Positions 37,191-53,070 of a stretch of 64,000 bases of DNA are shown here, piece after piece. The notes beneath the pieces are model-generated. The model worked only from the letters and a program-made list of their open reading frames with translations, was not told where the DNA came from and did not search any database. Each line of letters starts with the position of its first letter. The first letter of the stretch is position 1. Made by a program: the position numbers and the translations under genes. This DNA is from Oehlia diaphana (Eukaryota; Glomeromycota; Glomeromycetes; Glomerales; Glomeraceae), in assembly GCA_003833135.1 (NCBI GenBank), contig QZLH01000403.1:22882-86881 (forward strand), read 5' to 3'.

Positions 37191-40100
37191 GTATCAATAT
37201 CGTACACTGTCAAAAATGCTGAACTACAGATTTTGTACCTTCAAAAAAAATTCATTTGCAAGCTTTTGTCTTTTTTGTCCTTTTGTTATAATATTATGCC
37301 TTTTTATTGCTACTAAGTATCCTTATAGAACATATTCTTTTCACTATAAGTTAGTTACATTAGCACACCATCCCTGCAGATGCAATTGATTCATATCAAA
37401 TTATTCAAAACCTTTGAAATAAGAATATTTAATAATCTTAATCATGACAATATTACAGAAAGCATCATAGTTACTATATCTTTTACAACAAATCCAAAGT
37501 GATTAAATATTTTATCTTCTAAACCACAATATATATAAAGTTAAATTATAAAAATAATGATTTTTTTAATTGTTCTATAGTGAAAAGTTCTTCTAAAAGA
37601 AATTTTACTTTAAGTGCCTTTGAGTATCAGTTTCCTTAAAGATGTTGTCAATTAGTAATCTGTTGTTATTTATATTTTTGAAGAACATATTCAACCAATA
37701 TTTGGTCATAAGAAGAAAAAGATGTATCAGAAATTTCTTCTTTATTCAGTATAATTCCATGTTCTTGTAATATAGTCTTTACTTGTAAATATTTGTCCTC
37801 AGTATGATTCCTGTTCCTCTCCAAATGCATATAGGTTTTTACCTTCTTTTTTAAACTTTTAATTGAAGTTTCCGTATTATTAGATCTCATAAGGAATAAA
37901 TTTTGGAACATAAGGAAATAATGGTATTGACTAACTTGTATTTCCAGATTTTCAGTTTAGGAATAGAATATATATGTTAGCATTTTTCTGCACCCTTTTC
38001 AGTATAAGAGTTTTCCACAATATACGCAAGTGATTTGAGGCCATTGAATCAATCATCAAACTCCTATATTATGAATATAAGTTGCTGTTTGGTGTTCTTC
38101 CCAAGGAATATTGAAGGTAAACAGGTGACAGGAATCTCCTCTTGTGAGTCCAAAGGCAATTCTCATTTTAAAAAAATATCATTTATTAAATTACTGAGTA
38201 AATTCGCTGGGAGTTTCTTTATGTCTTCTTAAGCTATATTTGTCAGTCCACAAGCTTTATATATTGTTTCATCTATACTATCCAAGGGTTCATATTCTTC
38301 TTAATAGTACTGAAAATAAATATGTACAGTATGAGTCAAAATAATCAACATGATTTCAGTTACAGAATAAGTAAAAAATATTTAGAATTTCGCGCATCTA
38401 AGCTCATAATAATATGCTTGTTTAAAGCTCCAATAACTAGAAATTATACTCAATTGCTATTATATCAATCCTTTCATTTTCTTCTAGCACAGCTTGAGAT
38501 TTTAAAGGTTTAAAGTCATCTAGATTCTAAGTGAATAAATAAGAAAATTGAAAATATAAAAAAAATGAATTTTCAAAATATTTTGTTTTTGACCCACGAA
38601 ATGTTAATATTAGTTTGCATTGTCTCATTGTTATTCAATCTAATTGGATGGAATAGATGTCTCCAAGAATTTTAATTCACACTAAGTTGAAATAATAAGT
38701 ATTATTAAATTAATTGATTCTCACTTATATCTCATATCTCATTTAGTAATGAAAGCATCACATGGATGTCCAAATTATTTTATATCAGATCTTTTTTGAT
38801 TTTAAGGAAAATATTGTTATATAAGAATGAACAATTTGTGTGGTTATCACATACTTTTGACTTCTATAATTAGAGTTAAAATCTACATTTGTTTCATAAA
38901 GACATTCTCACATTACCTCCTATTACAAAAGTTGATTATTAAAAAAAAACACTTTATATCTTATTAAAAATTAACAAATAGTTGCCAAGTAAGCAAGTCA
39001 TAGAGTATCCAACAGTCATCTGTTTTTTGCCAATTGATTTTGAAATTCATTTCTGTTGAACCAAGGGACTGTAAATCTTTGTTCTTTGTTTTGCATTTCT
39101 TTTTGTTTGATGGTGGTGTAACTTCAGTAATGAATGTTATCACTAACTGAGAACAAGAATATTACCCATTATTGTTTAAATTATAACATGGTCCATATCC
39201 AATAGAATCCTACATAAAATCATCAAATCTAATATTTCCAGGACACTTGAGTGAGAAATTTGATTGTTGTATTTAAAAATTAATCACTTATAATTCTAAA
39301 ATTACATTTTTATTTTTATTGCAAGATTCATTTTTCTATAAATGAGATCTTGTTTATCATGGTAAAATTTTGTTTGCATCCAACAATAAATTGTGGATAA
39401 CAATACACTTTTAACATGATTATATCTCTCCTCCTTTAGCATTCTTTAAGAACCTCATTTTCTTCTATTAATCTGGAAATTGTGCACCACAATTCACTAC
39501 TTTATTCTTCTATTTTTAATAAGTGCCCTAGTTCATTATCATTTTAATTGAAAACTTCTATACACCATTTTAATATCTTTAGTGCATGACAGGCTTGATG
39601 TGACCCTGCATATGGTTGGTTGATCTTGTAATTTAATATTTAATATCCATCATTGGATTCTTTTGGAAAATTTATGAAAGGGGAATGAAATATATGTGCC
39701 AATATTACAATCTACCCTAATAAAATATGACCAATTAATTTATAGTCACTTGAATTCATGAATATACTATTAAATCAAATCTGAGAATTATAATAACTTA
39801 CTCATAATGCTAATTCATGTTTTTTAGAAACATTAAGATAGGTTACTATCTTGTGATTTTATAGTATCACAAAATACAATATAATTTATTTTTATACAAA
39901 GCAATAATATCATAATTTTCATAATTTCTTTCTTGGTAAAAAAATCACATTTATGTAGTCCAGCTTGTGCAGGCTGTAATTTTTGTAGGTCTTTCATATT
40001 ATGTGCATGCAGATTTGACAGGTGCTCTGAATAACTTTTCTGAGGTATAAAGGAATGTTACATCAGATTAATGAATTTCTCATAATTTATTTACTACTAT

Positions 40101-41400
40101 AAAATCATTGTAGCATATCTCAATGACCAAATGTCAAGATTGTCCTTTCCTCAACAATTTATTAAGAAGAGACATGATCCATGAAGAATTTGTATGAACT
40201 GATGATAGATAGTACACCATTTTTCAGTGTCAGAAAATCCCAACCTTCTGATCTTAGATGGATTTGTGTCATTACTGATACCGTTTACACTTTTCACCTC
40301 TTGTCATTTATTAACATTTAAAATCGTTTCCAGTTCTATCGATTCTAAACTTTCAGAAGTTTCTAGCATTATGTGCGTCAGTGTGCTTTGGAGTTCCTGA
40401 TACTCTCCCTTTTCTTGCAACCAAAGATGCAGGAATTCAACTGATCACATATGTGTGTTCTGACATAATTAAAAATTTTTTTACAAGTTCATTTTATTAA
40501 ATGTGTAAAACGTGATTGACTCATATTCCATAAATGTACTACTTAATAATGAATTTATTGCTGGCTGGCGTGAATTTTTGACAGGTGTGCATGCGTAACA
40601 CTTTCTTGGTAGGTGATTTAAGAAGGAAGAATCCATTTGTGTGTTAGAATATATGAATAAAGAGTTTTAACGAGAACTCTTCATACTATAAGAATGATTA
40701 TTTCTTTTGTCATGCTGTCTAAATTTATTACAGCAGATAGATTCTTACCATTCCATGAAACTTTGAAAGCTTCTCTTACAAATTCTACTAGTGTGTCAAG
40801 GAACTGCCAGATATGTTTTATTATGCAAAATATTATCTGAACTGCAAAAAGATTTACCACCAACATTCTTCATAGCCACATTATCAGTAGAATAATTTTA
40901 AGGGTTTGGAATAATGTTTATATATTTTTCTCTCATTTTATTTTATCATAAACTGTGAATAAAGGAACTTAAAACATGTGCTAGGTAAGGTGGCAAATTC
41001 AGGCATATATTCAAGTCTAATAAACTGTTTAATAGTTGCAACTTCTAATTTGTATGTCTTTATAAAATATGATAATATGTTGTTTAAGTCTGTATTATTA
41101 GCTAATAATTTAAGCTACTTGTTTTTCAAGACTTTTTGGCGTTTTTATAAGTTTGAATACTATGCTACTAGTATATTATATATTTAATTATAAAGAATCA
41201 ATAGTTTTGTGTACTGTATTTAAATTATTAATCAATTATACTAAAATATATGTTTCGTAAATTTAAATGTAAAATTGAAAAAAAATCACTTATAATATAT
41301 CTTCAATTCTATATTCAAAAATGTAATAGTATTTTCATAGTTATATTATATGTTAATTAGAAATGGAATAAAAATATTAATAGTTTCTCTCCATCTTCTG

Positions 41401-42944
41401 TATTATTTTTGTCAAAATATACTAAGTCTATAAATTGTTGTATATTTTTTATATATCAGGTAATTATTATGCATGTACCTATAATAATATGACATATATG
41501 ACGTAAGTAGATTTGGAAAAAAATGCAAAAATTTCCGTAAAGATTAAAAATGAAAAACTTGGGAGAGTAAAAAGCTTATCAGTTACTAATTTATATGAAA
41601 TTAAAAGAGACTAAAAAAAAAAATGCTTAGATGCATAGCCCAACTTCAGCCTTAGGTTAATAACATCCCGTACATACAATATGTACTGTATATTCATTCT
41701 CATAGTGTTGATCTTACGGAAGAAGCCTAAAAGCCTCAATAGTGCTTTGCCTCATTACGCGCGGCTTTTGTTTATAATAATTGATGATGTAATTAACCAA
41801 AACAAAGCAAAGTTACAGATGGATTGTTTCAATTTGTTTACATAAAATCTGTCATCATTTATTACGTATATACTTTTAAATTTTGAAGCCGCACGATTCA
41901 TTTGTACTAATTCAGTATAGGTAAAAATCAAATCTAAATTGTAATAAAATTTTCGTGCAAATTAGAATAGGTAAATTTGTAACGTAAACATTTACGCAGT
42001 AATACAGCATTTGTGACAAGCACCATAATAAACAGGTAAACGAATCATTAAAAAATTTAATATTTATCAAATGAGCCTTGCACAAATCATCGATGATTTA
42101 AATATTTACTAGCGAATATACAGTATGTCAGTATCATATACAGTAAGAAATTGATGGTTGGAATTTTTTAGGTTAGAATTTTTTAAATTTCTTAAACTAT
42201 AAATAAAACAATTTTAATTTATAATGCTTATTAAGAACCCAATATATATAAAAAGATCAAAGGCGGAGGCCAAAAAAATTTGACTATCAGCCGTACACAT
42301 TTTTTCAGGGCCGGAATTATAATAATTTCGGTAAATGTCCAAAAAAGGTAACGCCTGCCACCCGGAATTATCAAAAAAGGAAAAATTTTCAACGGCCCCA
42401 TGGCTGATTGTTAAATGCGCCAATATAATATTAATTAGCAAAAATTGTTATTATAGTGTTAATGGGAACTAAAAGATCCATTCGGTATAATGAGAGCAAT
42501 AAAAGAAATTTTTCATGGTTTATTAATAAATAATTGTAATCGAAAATTAATAATAAATCACATATATTTTTTTTTTCTTCTCGTAAAGATATGATATATA
42601 AATTACTGTATTCCAGATATTTATAAATCTTTTAAACAATCGTTATTACAATAAAAAATCAATAAAAATAAATCATTTCGAAAGTATATTAATCTATTTC
42701 TACTAAAACCGAACTAAAGACCAAAAAGTTTATTTAATAAAATAATAAAATATTTCAAATATACACAATTACAGTATATATTGTTAAGCTTATATAAAAA
42801 AAAATAAGTGAATTAAACTAATTAATTAACAACATTGTCTATCTATAATTGATTATCGAGAAGTTAAATTTAAAATTTTATTCGCCAATTAATAACTTAC
42901 GTTAAACACAATACAAAAAAAAATTCCCATAATTTCTAACTCAA
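41401..42944. other. Intergenic, normal CpG content returns
   Basis: No supported gene. CpG becomes frequent again from about 41500 (GACGTAAG, CCGTAAAG, TACGCGCGGC). A weak inverted pair involving CAATCAGCC and GACTATCAGCC near 42270-42420 may mark a degraded short element. Confidence 0.45.
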
Positions 42945-44552
42945 TCAAAAATCAAATAAGTATTTCAACTCTTCTGACGCAACAACTTCAACACCTTGAT
43001 TTTTTAATAAATCCACAATTTCAATTTCTTCACTTGTCCAACCAAACGTAAGAAGTTTGTTAATTCCCAATACCTTTAAAGAATTGTGAACCTTTTGATA
43101 ATTATTAACACACGATAAATAATCCTTTCTCAAAGAATTATCATTTGGGATAACAATCCATTTCTTTAAATTAGCCTTACAATTTTTAGTAAAATATTGA
43201 AATGATAATAAATCGATAAAAAAATCGAAGAATAAATACTCAACAAACGTCAGAAAATCTCCCAAAACTTTAGCTAAAGTACCACTATCAAAAATAAAAG
43301 ATTTAGTTTGAATATGTAAGATTTTTAAAGAAGATAAATCGCAAATAAGTGGGATTATTGGATCACGAAATGGTTCTGGTGAGACGATTAAAATATGTAA
43401 AAAGAAAATATTTGGACAATATTCTTTTATCCCGTTGATTATATCCATAGTAATAACATTCAACGATAACTTGAGTAATGATTCACCACAAAAACTTCCA
43501 ATTATTGATTTTACTATATTTAATTCGATACTATACTTATCATATCTCATATCATAAATATTATAAAATCCATCATGCCAAAATTTTAATTCTTTAAATT
43601 GAAATTTCTTCTTTGATAAAGCCTCACAATGTTCCGATATAAAACCTTTACAATGTATAAATTTAATCTTTTCTATAAATTCTAAATCTGTCATAAATGA
43701 TAGATCAATTCTTTGAAAGTTTAAATGTTCAAATGATAATTCCCTCAAAGTATCCGATCGAAATTCCAAAGAATTCAAGATCTTTTGAGTATTTCCCCCT
43801 AAATTAGATAATCTAGAAATATAAATTAAAATTCTCTCTAAAGGTTGTGATCTGATTATATTCAAGAATGGATTAATAAAAATTTCATTCAAATTATCAA
43901 CAGATATTTCACAATCAATGATTTTATTACAGAATTTAGGTACCATGGTTAAAAATTCAATAGCATTTTGACAAATCAAATCATCTTGATATTTTAAATT
44001 AACGTCCATTTTTTCCATTTTTTCCATTTTTTCCATTTTTAAAGAACGTAAATTCGTAATTCCGGGTTTAAAAGTAGTAAAAATTGAAAATTTTGGTAAA
44101 TCAATATAATCAATTTGATATAATTTTATATTAAATTCTTGTAAGTTAGACCCTTGTCTCATAATCATATGATATATAACATCTATTAACTTTTGAACTC
44201 TATTATCTTGAGGATAATATCTAATACTAAGCCAATATATAATATCTTGTTCAACAAAAGTTTGACGAATTTTTCTTATATATTTTCCATATTCGAATAA
44301 AGGAGATTGATGATTTGGAACATTTATAGCATAAGGAATTAATGATGAAATTTCTTCTTCATTTAGACAAGAGAGCAATGTATTTATTAATTTAGGTCTC
44401 ATACATATGGACTCAAAAGGATCCTTCCAAAGTATAGGAATAGAAAGGCTACACCAATATTTATTGACAAATAAACTATTATACAAACATTGGCTATCAA
44501 GAAATGAGAGTACATTACTAAAACATTCTGTAGGCAAGGAAAACAAAGGCAT
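42945..44552 (-). CDS. F-box protein with degenerate leucine-rich repeats
   Basis: The single-exon frame starts at ATG 44552, where MPLFSLPTECFSNVLSFLDS opens the F-box, and ends at TGA 42945, giving 535 residues. An in-frame ATG at 44678 would add 42 residues that do not look like the family start. The F-box covers about residues 3-48 (LPTECFSNVLSFL, YNSLFVNKYWCSLSIPILW). The rest is a long run of leucine-rich, irregular repeats (LRELSFEHLNFQRI, FKELKFWHDGF, SSLKILHIQTKSF) that would bind substrate. Such proteins are adaptors of SCF ubiquitin ligases through Skp1. A short KMEKMEKMEKMD run comes from four copies of a 9-bp repeat at 44008-44040. No intron is needed. Confidence 0.9.
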   Translation of the reverse strand: MPLFSLPTECFSNVLSFLDSQCLYNSLFVNKYWCSLSIPILWKDPFESICMRPKLINTLLSCLNEEEISSLIPYAINVPNHQSPLFEYGKYIRKIRQTFVEQDIIYWLSIRYYPQDNRVQKLIDVIYHMIMRQGSNLQEFNIKLYQIDYIDLPKFSIFTTFKPGITNLRSLKMEKMEKMEKMDVNLKYQDDLICQNAIEFLTMVPKFCNKIIDCEISVDNLNEIFINPFLNIIRSQPLERILIYISRLSNLGGNTQKILNSLEFRSDTLRELSFEHLNFQRIDLSFMTDLEFIEKIKFIHCKGFISEHCEALSKKKFQFKELKFWHDGFYNIYDMRYDKYSIELNIVKSIIGSFCGESLLKLSLNVITMDIINGIKEYCPNIFFLHILIVSPEPFRDPIIPLICDLSSLKILHIQTKSFIFDSGTLAKVLGDFLTFVEYLFFDFFIDLLSFQYFTKNCKANLKKWIVIPNDNSLRKDYLSCVNNYQKVHNSLKVLGINKLLTFGWTSEEIEIVDLLKNQGVEVVASEELKYLFDF

Positions 44553-45400
44553 ACTTATTTTCTCATAAAAAGAAAAAAAAAAAAGTATAAGCATTTTAAA
44601 TGGAAACAATATTCCTTTTTTATGGTCGAGTGCATTACACAAATATGCAACATGTGAGATTAACAAATGGGAGATCAACCGCAGTATATTATGTTGTCAA
44701 GAAGGAAGCGCCACCGTATTAAAGGGTATTTTGTCGTTACCCTCGTCGATCGACACGTCTCCGACGTTAATTACGCAATAATTGTCGGAAAAACGACCTC
44801 ACGATCGAAAGATATGAACTCATGCAATTATGAATAATTTTTACAATGTATGCGTAGAATCCAAAAAGTTGGGGCTCGTGATAAATCTAATTAATTATAA
44901 AAAAATTTTTTTTAATTTATTCTTGTCGTTACAACTAATCAAGAATTATGATCGCATTTGTTATTATATCTTGTAATAACATAGGTCAGTTTGATATTAA
45001 AATAATTAACATTAATGTGCCAAATCACAATATTAACTATCACGGATGAGTTTTAGAGCTGATTGGTTTTTTTTTTGTTAAAATAAATAAGTGATCCCAA
45101 ATCCCAAAATTAAACCACTCCAATATTCATTGTTCTATCCAAAAAGAAATTAGATAAATAATAAATGGATATAAATTTATTAAGTCAAACTTTATAAAAC
45201 AATATTTCGTGATCCATATGATAATAAAATTATACCGATATTTACGTGTTCTTTCATATAGTGCGTGGGGAAGTAAAATTTTACTTTTATATCGAGATTT
45301 TATTATATCGAATTCGGCAAATTACCTTTATTTACTAAGTAACTTGCAAAATTTATCACTACTCTAAGTTCACTAATACAAAATCATTAATCAATTAAAA
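44553..45400. other. Intergenic between two minus-strand genes
   Basis: Includes the F-box gene's likely promoter: a CpG-rich patch at about 44700-44820 (CGTCGATCGACACGTC) stands out in AT-rich surroundings. The right end is the kinase 3' untranslated region. Confidence 0.45.
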
Positions 45401-47774
<2,374 letters not shown>

Positions 47775-50700
47775 AATAAAAAAAATTTTAGTTTCTTTTT
47801 TTTCTTATTTTTTTTTTCTTTCTTTTTTATTAAGAGTTTTCTATCGGATTTTCAATTCCGAAAATCAATTACGCAACTATGTACTATATAGTATGATAAT
47901 TAAATAAATCTAACCATAAATAGTAATGTTCAATTTCGGGCTGGGATGATCAAACATACTATTATTTTCAAACAAAGAAGTTTCATCGTGAAACTTTCTT
48001 TTCCTTTTCAAGAAATTTTGCTAAAAACAATAAAAATATATTTAGTTATTGGATAAGGTATTATCCGAACTGCATCGCTCAATAATATTCTTACACCCCT
48101 ATACAATAAGCTATTTATTAAAATCAAATTAAAGGAAAACTAATTTAAAATAAATTTTATTATGATAAAATTAGATTTTTAGATGATATCATACCGATAC
48201 AGTATAATCAATAATATTTATGTAATAAATATCCTTTTGACTGCATCATAAGTACTTTGTTACCACAAAAGTATTTATTGCTTATTGCTAATACCATTTA
48301 TATCGTATAAAAGTATAAGAACAAAATTAGACGACTGTAAAGTTACAATAAATTAGCGTTGATTACAAATAAGTAAATATTAATACCAATTATTTGGGAT
48401 ATTACATCATATAAGTACGGTAATTTATGATACTACGTTACTCCATCCTTATGATCCTTTTTGTATCATAAATAAAGATCTACTATTCGTTCAAACTCCC
48501 AGTTACTGTACTGTGCGTTAAATAAATACTAAATAATTAGAAATTTTATAAATTAATTGTATACTCACGAAATTAAAATTACCAATCAAATTGAAGTTTA
48601 CTTTTCTCTAAAATTCTAGTCTATGAACGTCCTTACTAGAAGATTTATCATCTTAGGTTGTAAAAAAAAAGAACTTCTATCGAGTTTTAGTTTTATAGTT
48701 CTTTATTTGATTCTACGGCATCATATCCCGTACACAAGTCTTGATTCACCTGCTCGTTCGATTCATCAAGATCAGCTCCTGCTCCAAACTCTCTATTATT
48801 TTATTTACAAGTCTCCAGAAGCAGTGTAAGAGCATTTTAATTTCTGATTTTACGTTTAATTCTAGATAAAAAAGAAAAAATCAGTATAAATAACATGTCA
48901 AAAGAACTTCTAACTGTCAATGTTTGAAGCAGTATTTTCGGTCTTATTAACAAGACTGAAAATCGTTATAATATTATGCATCTAAATGTGATCCAAAGTC
49001 AATATCTCTATTCTTAATTGCCTTTACTCAATAATGATCCGAAATATTTGAAATTAATTTGACACGTCTTCACTATCCAAACTTGTTTAGTCTTTCGACG
49101 ACACAAAAAAAAATTTCACGCCAAAAACCTATCTGATAATCATTAACCACGATATATTCAGAAAGATGTATATTCCCTGAACAAAAATAGAAAGTTCTTG
49201 GTTTGCAAGTGCTTCAAGAAAATTATCTATTAATACAACGAACACGACTCTTACTAATAACATGGCCGAAAAAAAAGCAAGAACAAAAAAATCTTTATCA
49301 TTTACATCAGATTTATCGTTAAAGCATCAGAAAATGTGGCGGGAATTGTGGGCGTGATTGTTCTTCGATATATATTCACGTCTTCGGTGAAAAAAAGGGG
49401 ATTTCCATCAGACCTTTGAATATATACAGTATGAAGTATGCATGTTAATTTAATATTATAGGTTCGTTCATTTTTTTTTAACCCATTTTTTTTTCACATT
49501 TTTTTTTAGTTTGATTGCTCTCAAATTTCTTAATCGATCAATGATTAGTTTTGGTAGTCTATGATCGATTTGAAAAGTCAATTGAAGTACAATCGGAGGG
49601 ACATTAATTTTAACTTGCATGAGATAACACAATATAATAAGTTTATAATGCGTAAAACTATTAAAAAAAAAAAATTTTGTTTTTTTTAAAATTATTTTTA
49701 ATTTATGAATTCCTTAGTACTGCAACATAGGAATAGAATTAACAAAATGAAACTTTTAATTACTTTCCAACAATTAAAGACACGATAAATTTCTTGGCTT
49801 TGAACCATAGTTAAAGATGAGATACATGTGTATAACATTTAGGCATCATTTACTGCTTATTTGTGTACTTTTTTATTCAAATTTAACATTAAAAAAATCT
49901 CCCAGGAAATTATCATCAAGAAAATGCCGTTATTAGCGAATTCAACAGAGAAATATTAAAAGAAGACATTATTATCATCATATTATTTACTCATACTTTT
50001 AATTAACGCTTCGAAACTTTTTTAAAATTTTTTTTTAATTTTTTTTTATGAGGAAACGTTTCTAACTTTTCCTTTATTTTTTTTTTTGTGTAGGTCTTTC
50101 GGTATTCGACTTAGAGTTTCGATCCGTAGCGGTTTCCAAAATTAATAAAAATTTATGGAATAATATTATTTTAATTCTGGTCGAAATTATAGTCCACTCA
50201 AAGCCGAAATTTGTAACCTTTTTTAATCATAATCCCACGTTAAAATATTTGAGGTTTTATCCGGATCGAAACACTAATTCGACTTCGGAAAGCGAAATGG
50301 TAAGTTTGCTTCGAAACTTTTTTAAAGAAATTTTATTTCAATTCTTTTTTGTAAGGAAAATTATAGGAGTATAGTGCTTTATGGAATAGATATGGTTGAA
50401 TTATTCATGTATTGTACGTCATTTCACAATATAAAGATTTTTGAAATGTTTCTGATAAATCAAGCTTGCCTACAGTCGTTGTATTATATAAAAATTTTCA
50501 TGGCCGAGACTCTGCAAGTCACGTGAGATGAAAATTTTGGGACACTGGGTTAAATCTTTATTGCTGCGAGACATGAGTAACTAGTGTGATATTTTTTATT
50601 AATATCAGAATCCAACGAAGTGATAATGTGTTCTAAACTGTTACGGTGTTACCATCAAAGAAACTTAAATCCTTTTGCATCGATTCCTGCAAAAAATTAT

Positions 50701-51034
50701 TAAAATCACTATCATTTTTCATCATATAGAGATCGATCTTATCCATGATTGGTCCTCCTTCTTTTACTGTAAGCTTGGATGTAAAAAACAAATTCTTCTA
50801 CATCCGGGATTTCCGCATGGGTAAACTCACGAATTTCTTTTTTAAGAGGTAAAATATTGGAGACACTTACTAAGAGAGACTACGATGATACAGTACCATC
50901 AAGGTAGGAGTAGAAGAACGATTCAGTATAAATCAATTCTTTTTAACAAATAGAGTTTAATTCTTTTTATAAAATTAAAATTCAATCATAGAATCAAATT
51001 TTATTTAAATTTTTTAAAGTTCCTATTATAGCTA
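47775..51034. other. Intergenic stretch with one Mutator-like MITE
   Basis: About 3.3 kb. Apart from the element at 50113-50275 and T-rich runs near 49470-49510 and 50030-50090, I see no gene. A 31-codon frame at 49263 (MAEKKARTKKSLSF) is too short to call. Confidence 0.5.
50113..50275. mobile_element. Mutator-like MITE, second copy, 163 bp
   Basis: The left end is AGAGTTTCGATCCG at 50113 and the reverse-complemented right end is AGTGTTTCGATCCG, one difference in 14. The flanks are TATTCGACTT (50103-50112) and AATTCGACTT (50276-50285), a 10-bp duplication with one difference. Same terminal design and duplication length as the element at 5053-5372, with an unrelated, shorter interior. No coding capacity. 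Confidence 0.8.
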
Positions 51035-51380
51035 TTATAGAGGAACGTGACCTTCTGGAGGTTCATAATCAGATGGAAAATTAGCTTCATCTCTAAATTT
51101 CTCTATTGGTTCCCATCGTCCTGTCAAATATTTTATAGAAATGCCGGCAAGTTTTCCTTTTCACTAATATCAACCCAGGGATAATGCGATAAGCATTAAC
51201 TCATTTCGAGTGAGCGCCTTTAACCAGACTCAGCTACCCTCCCAAGCTAATCCTTTATCTCCTTTAAGATGAATTTTTTGGTGAAACCTTTTATAAATTC
51301 GGGTAGTTTCATCGTCAATGCCAACATAGAAACATTTCTAAAAGAAGTTTTACCTAGAACTAACAATTTAGTGTCACGCC
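51035..51380 (-). pseudogene. C-terminal gene fragment, family unknown
   Basis: The minus strand reads HYPWVDISEKENLPA, then after a one-base frame change AGISIKYLTGRWEPIEKF and a proline-acid-rich end (YEPPEGHVPL) with TAA at 51035. Farther upstream, 51250-51380 gives KTSFRNVSMLALTMKLPEFI in one frame, ending in a stop. Either an exon junction lies between them or this is a broken copy of a gene I do not recognise. Confidence 0.35.
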
Positions 51381-52440
51381 GACGCAGTTATTTTGAAAGT
51401 GATAAATCGTGAAAGTTTTATTAACTTTGTTAATATGTGTTTTGTGCAATATATTTTATTTAATTTGTTAAATTTTATAAATGGATTTATTAGTTTTGAG
51501 GGAAAAAAAAGTTTGACACATTTTTTAACTCTTGTCTGGTTGCTTATTGAGACGAAATCCGGCGATACGTCAGAAAAAAAATGAAAAATTATTGATTGGA
51601 CAATCAAATTGCGATTGATCATTTCCAGTCCGCCTAGCTATTCATCTTTTTAAATAAAATTCTCGGAATTTCCTTTGCAACCTAATGATACATAAATAAG
51701 ATTCAATGCAAGAATAAATTAAATTATTTTTTTTCTGCATAAATTTTTTACTGATAGTTATTATATTTTTTGCTGATATCAATATCCATGCCTAAAATAT
51801 TCCATATTTCCATTTAGCACCACTCGATGGCGACATAAACGGTATTGGTGATCTTTTTATAAATTCGCATGAGTAAGTAAATCTTGAACCTAACAGCATG
51901 TTCATAATCATAAGTGCTTTATTTCATCCCTATTGTGTTTATGGTTAAGAACCGTTCATAGGCCAACGAATTAAAGAGCGTGTCACCATTCATACCAACT
52001 CAAACGCACAATCATAAAGGAGAACGTCTTTATATGATTTACACGGTTTGATAAACGAGGTAAGAGACCTGTTCCTTATTGATAACACGACGTCTGATTA
52101 GATTATAAGCATTTATTTATGTCCAGTCTTATCACATTGATAAAATTTGTTAAACATGTTATACTCAAAAATTTAGAACCTATCAAACTTTAAATACAAA
52201 TTTCTTCAACTTTGAACTTTATTGGTTGAAATTTATTTACACTTTTAAATTGTAATTCGATCAAATCCAGCCTCACTAAAAATCAACGGTCAGATTTCAA
52301 TATACTGTATACAAAAGCATATTGAGAGAAATTATTTTCAAAATTCTTAAATTCTTAATCAATAAAAATTAGATCTATTACATTTTCGTTAATTTATACA
52401 AAGTTAGTTTATTATTTAACAAAATAAACTACTGTTCTCT

Positions 52441-52441
<1 letters not shown>

Positions 52442-52478
<37 letters not shown>
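52442..52478. repeat. Poly(A) tract, 37 bp
   Basis: Uninterrupted A run. No retroposon body or target duplication could be linked to it. Confidence 0.95.
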
Positions 52479-52480
<2 letters not shown>

Positions 52481-53025
52481 CACGAAAAAAATGCACTCAA
52501 GCATACAGTCGACTTGTCAAATAGAAAGACGTAACACAATTTGGCATATATTCGTTGGTATTGACAGTACGAGTGAAATTCGTTCACATATTCATAAGAT
52601 CCGTCCAAATATGACAAATCCCATGAATTACATAATATATATGTCAATAATAGAAAGAGATCATTATTTTTCGCTTGTTTTGTTTTATATTTTTTCAATA
52701 TTTAAACTTGTAAACTTTTATAGTAACTTAACAAAAAGGTTTTAATTTCGCTTGTAAGAGGCGTCTAGTTGATAAATTAGGTCAATTAGGTCGTAACAAA
52801 TGGATTTTATCAACAAACAATTAAAACGATATATTTTTAGTATGTTCGCTTGCTCGAGCCTTTTGAAAAAACATTCGACGAAGAAATAGATTAATAAAAT
52901 GAATGATTCGGTTTACGGCTTATGTAATATGTTACTATCTATTGTTGCTGACTTAGCCAGCTCTTAAAAAAACTTGTTGCTACCTGATCACCAATGTTGA
53001 GGTGCAGCAACATTGATTAGGATCT

Positions 53026-53070
53026 GGAGAAAGAGAAAGGGAAAGGAGAAGGGGAAGGGGAAGGAGAGGA
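53026..53070. repeat. Polypurine (GA-rich) tract
   Basis: Forty-five consecutive purines with GGGGAAGGGGAAGG-type mirror symmetry, followed by more GA-rich sequence. It could form triplex (H-) DNA. It sits next to a small inverted repeat CAATGTTG/CAACATTG at 52992-53014. Confidence 0.8.

Larger units (their letters stand above)
24800..41400. other. CpG-depleted, gene-empty block of decayed transposons
   Basis: No intact gene in about 16.6 kb. CpG is extremely rare: I count about 30 in 26101-41400 and one in 26101-27000, against about 17 in a 960-bp intergenic sample at 15901-16860. TpG and CpA are common. Recognisable pieces are a hAT MITE (25481), reverse transcriptase/RNase H (26385), hAT transposase (30000), an unknown protein remnant (31230), a hairpin trio (35455) and a Gypsy integrase (36993). 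All coding remnants I could name are on the minus strand. The pattern fits long-term cytosine methylation and deamination of silenced transposons. Confidence 0.7.

Noticed and set aside
42214..42441. Open frame of 75 codons and a weak GGCG...ATCAGCC inverted pair
   Set aside because: Frame has no coding character, and the inverted pairing has too many mismatches and no target duplication.
48623..48829. Plus-strand open frame of 68 codons
   Set aside because: Isolated, starts in low-complexity sequence, no domain or splice context.
49263..49361. Lys-rich short frame beginning MAEKKARTKK
   Set aside because: About 31 codons only; no supporting exon nearby.
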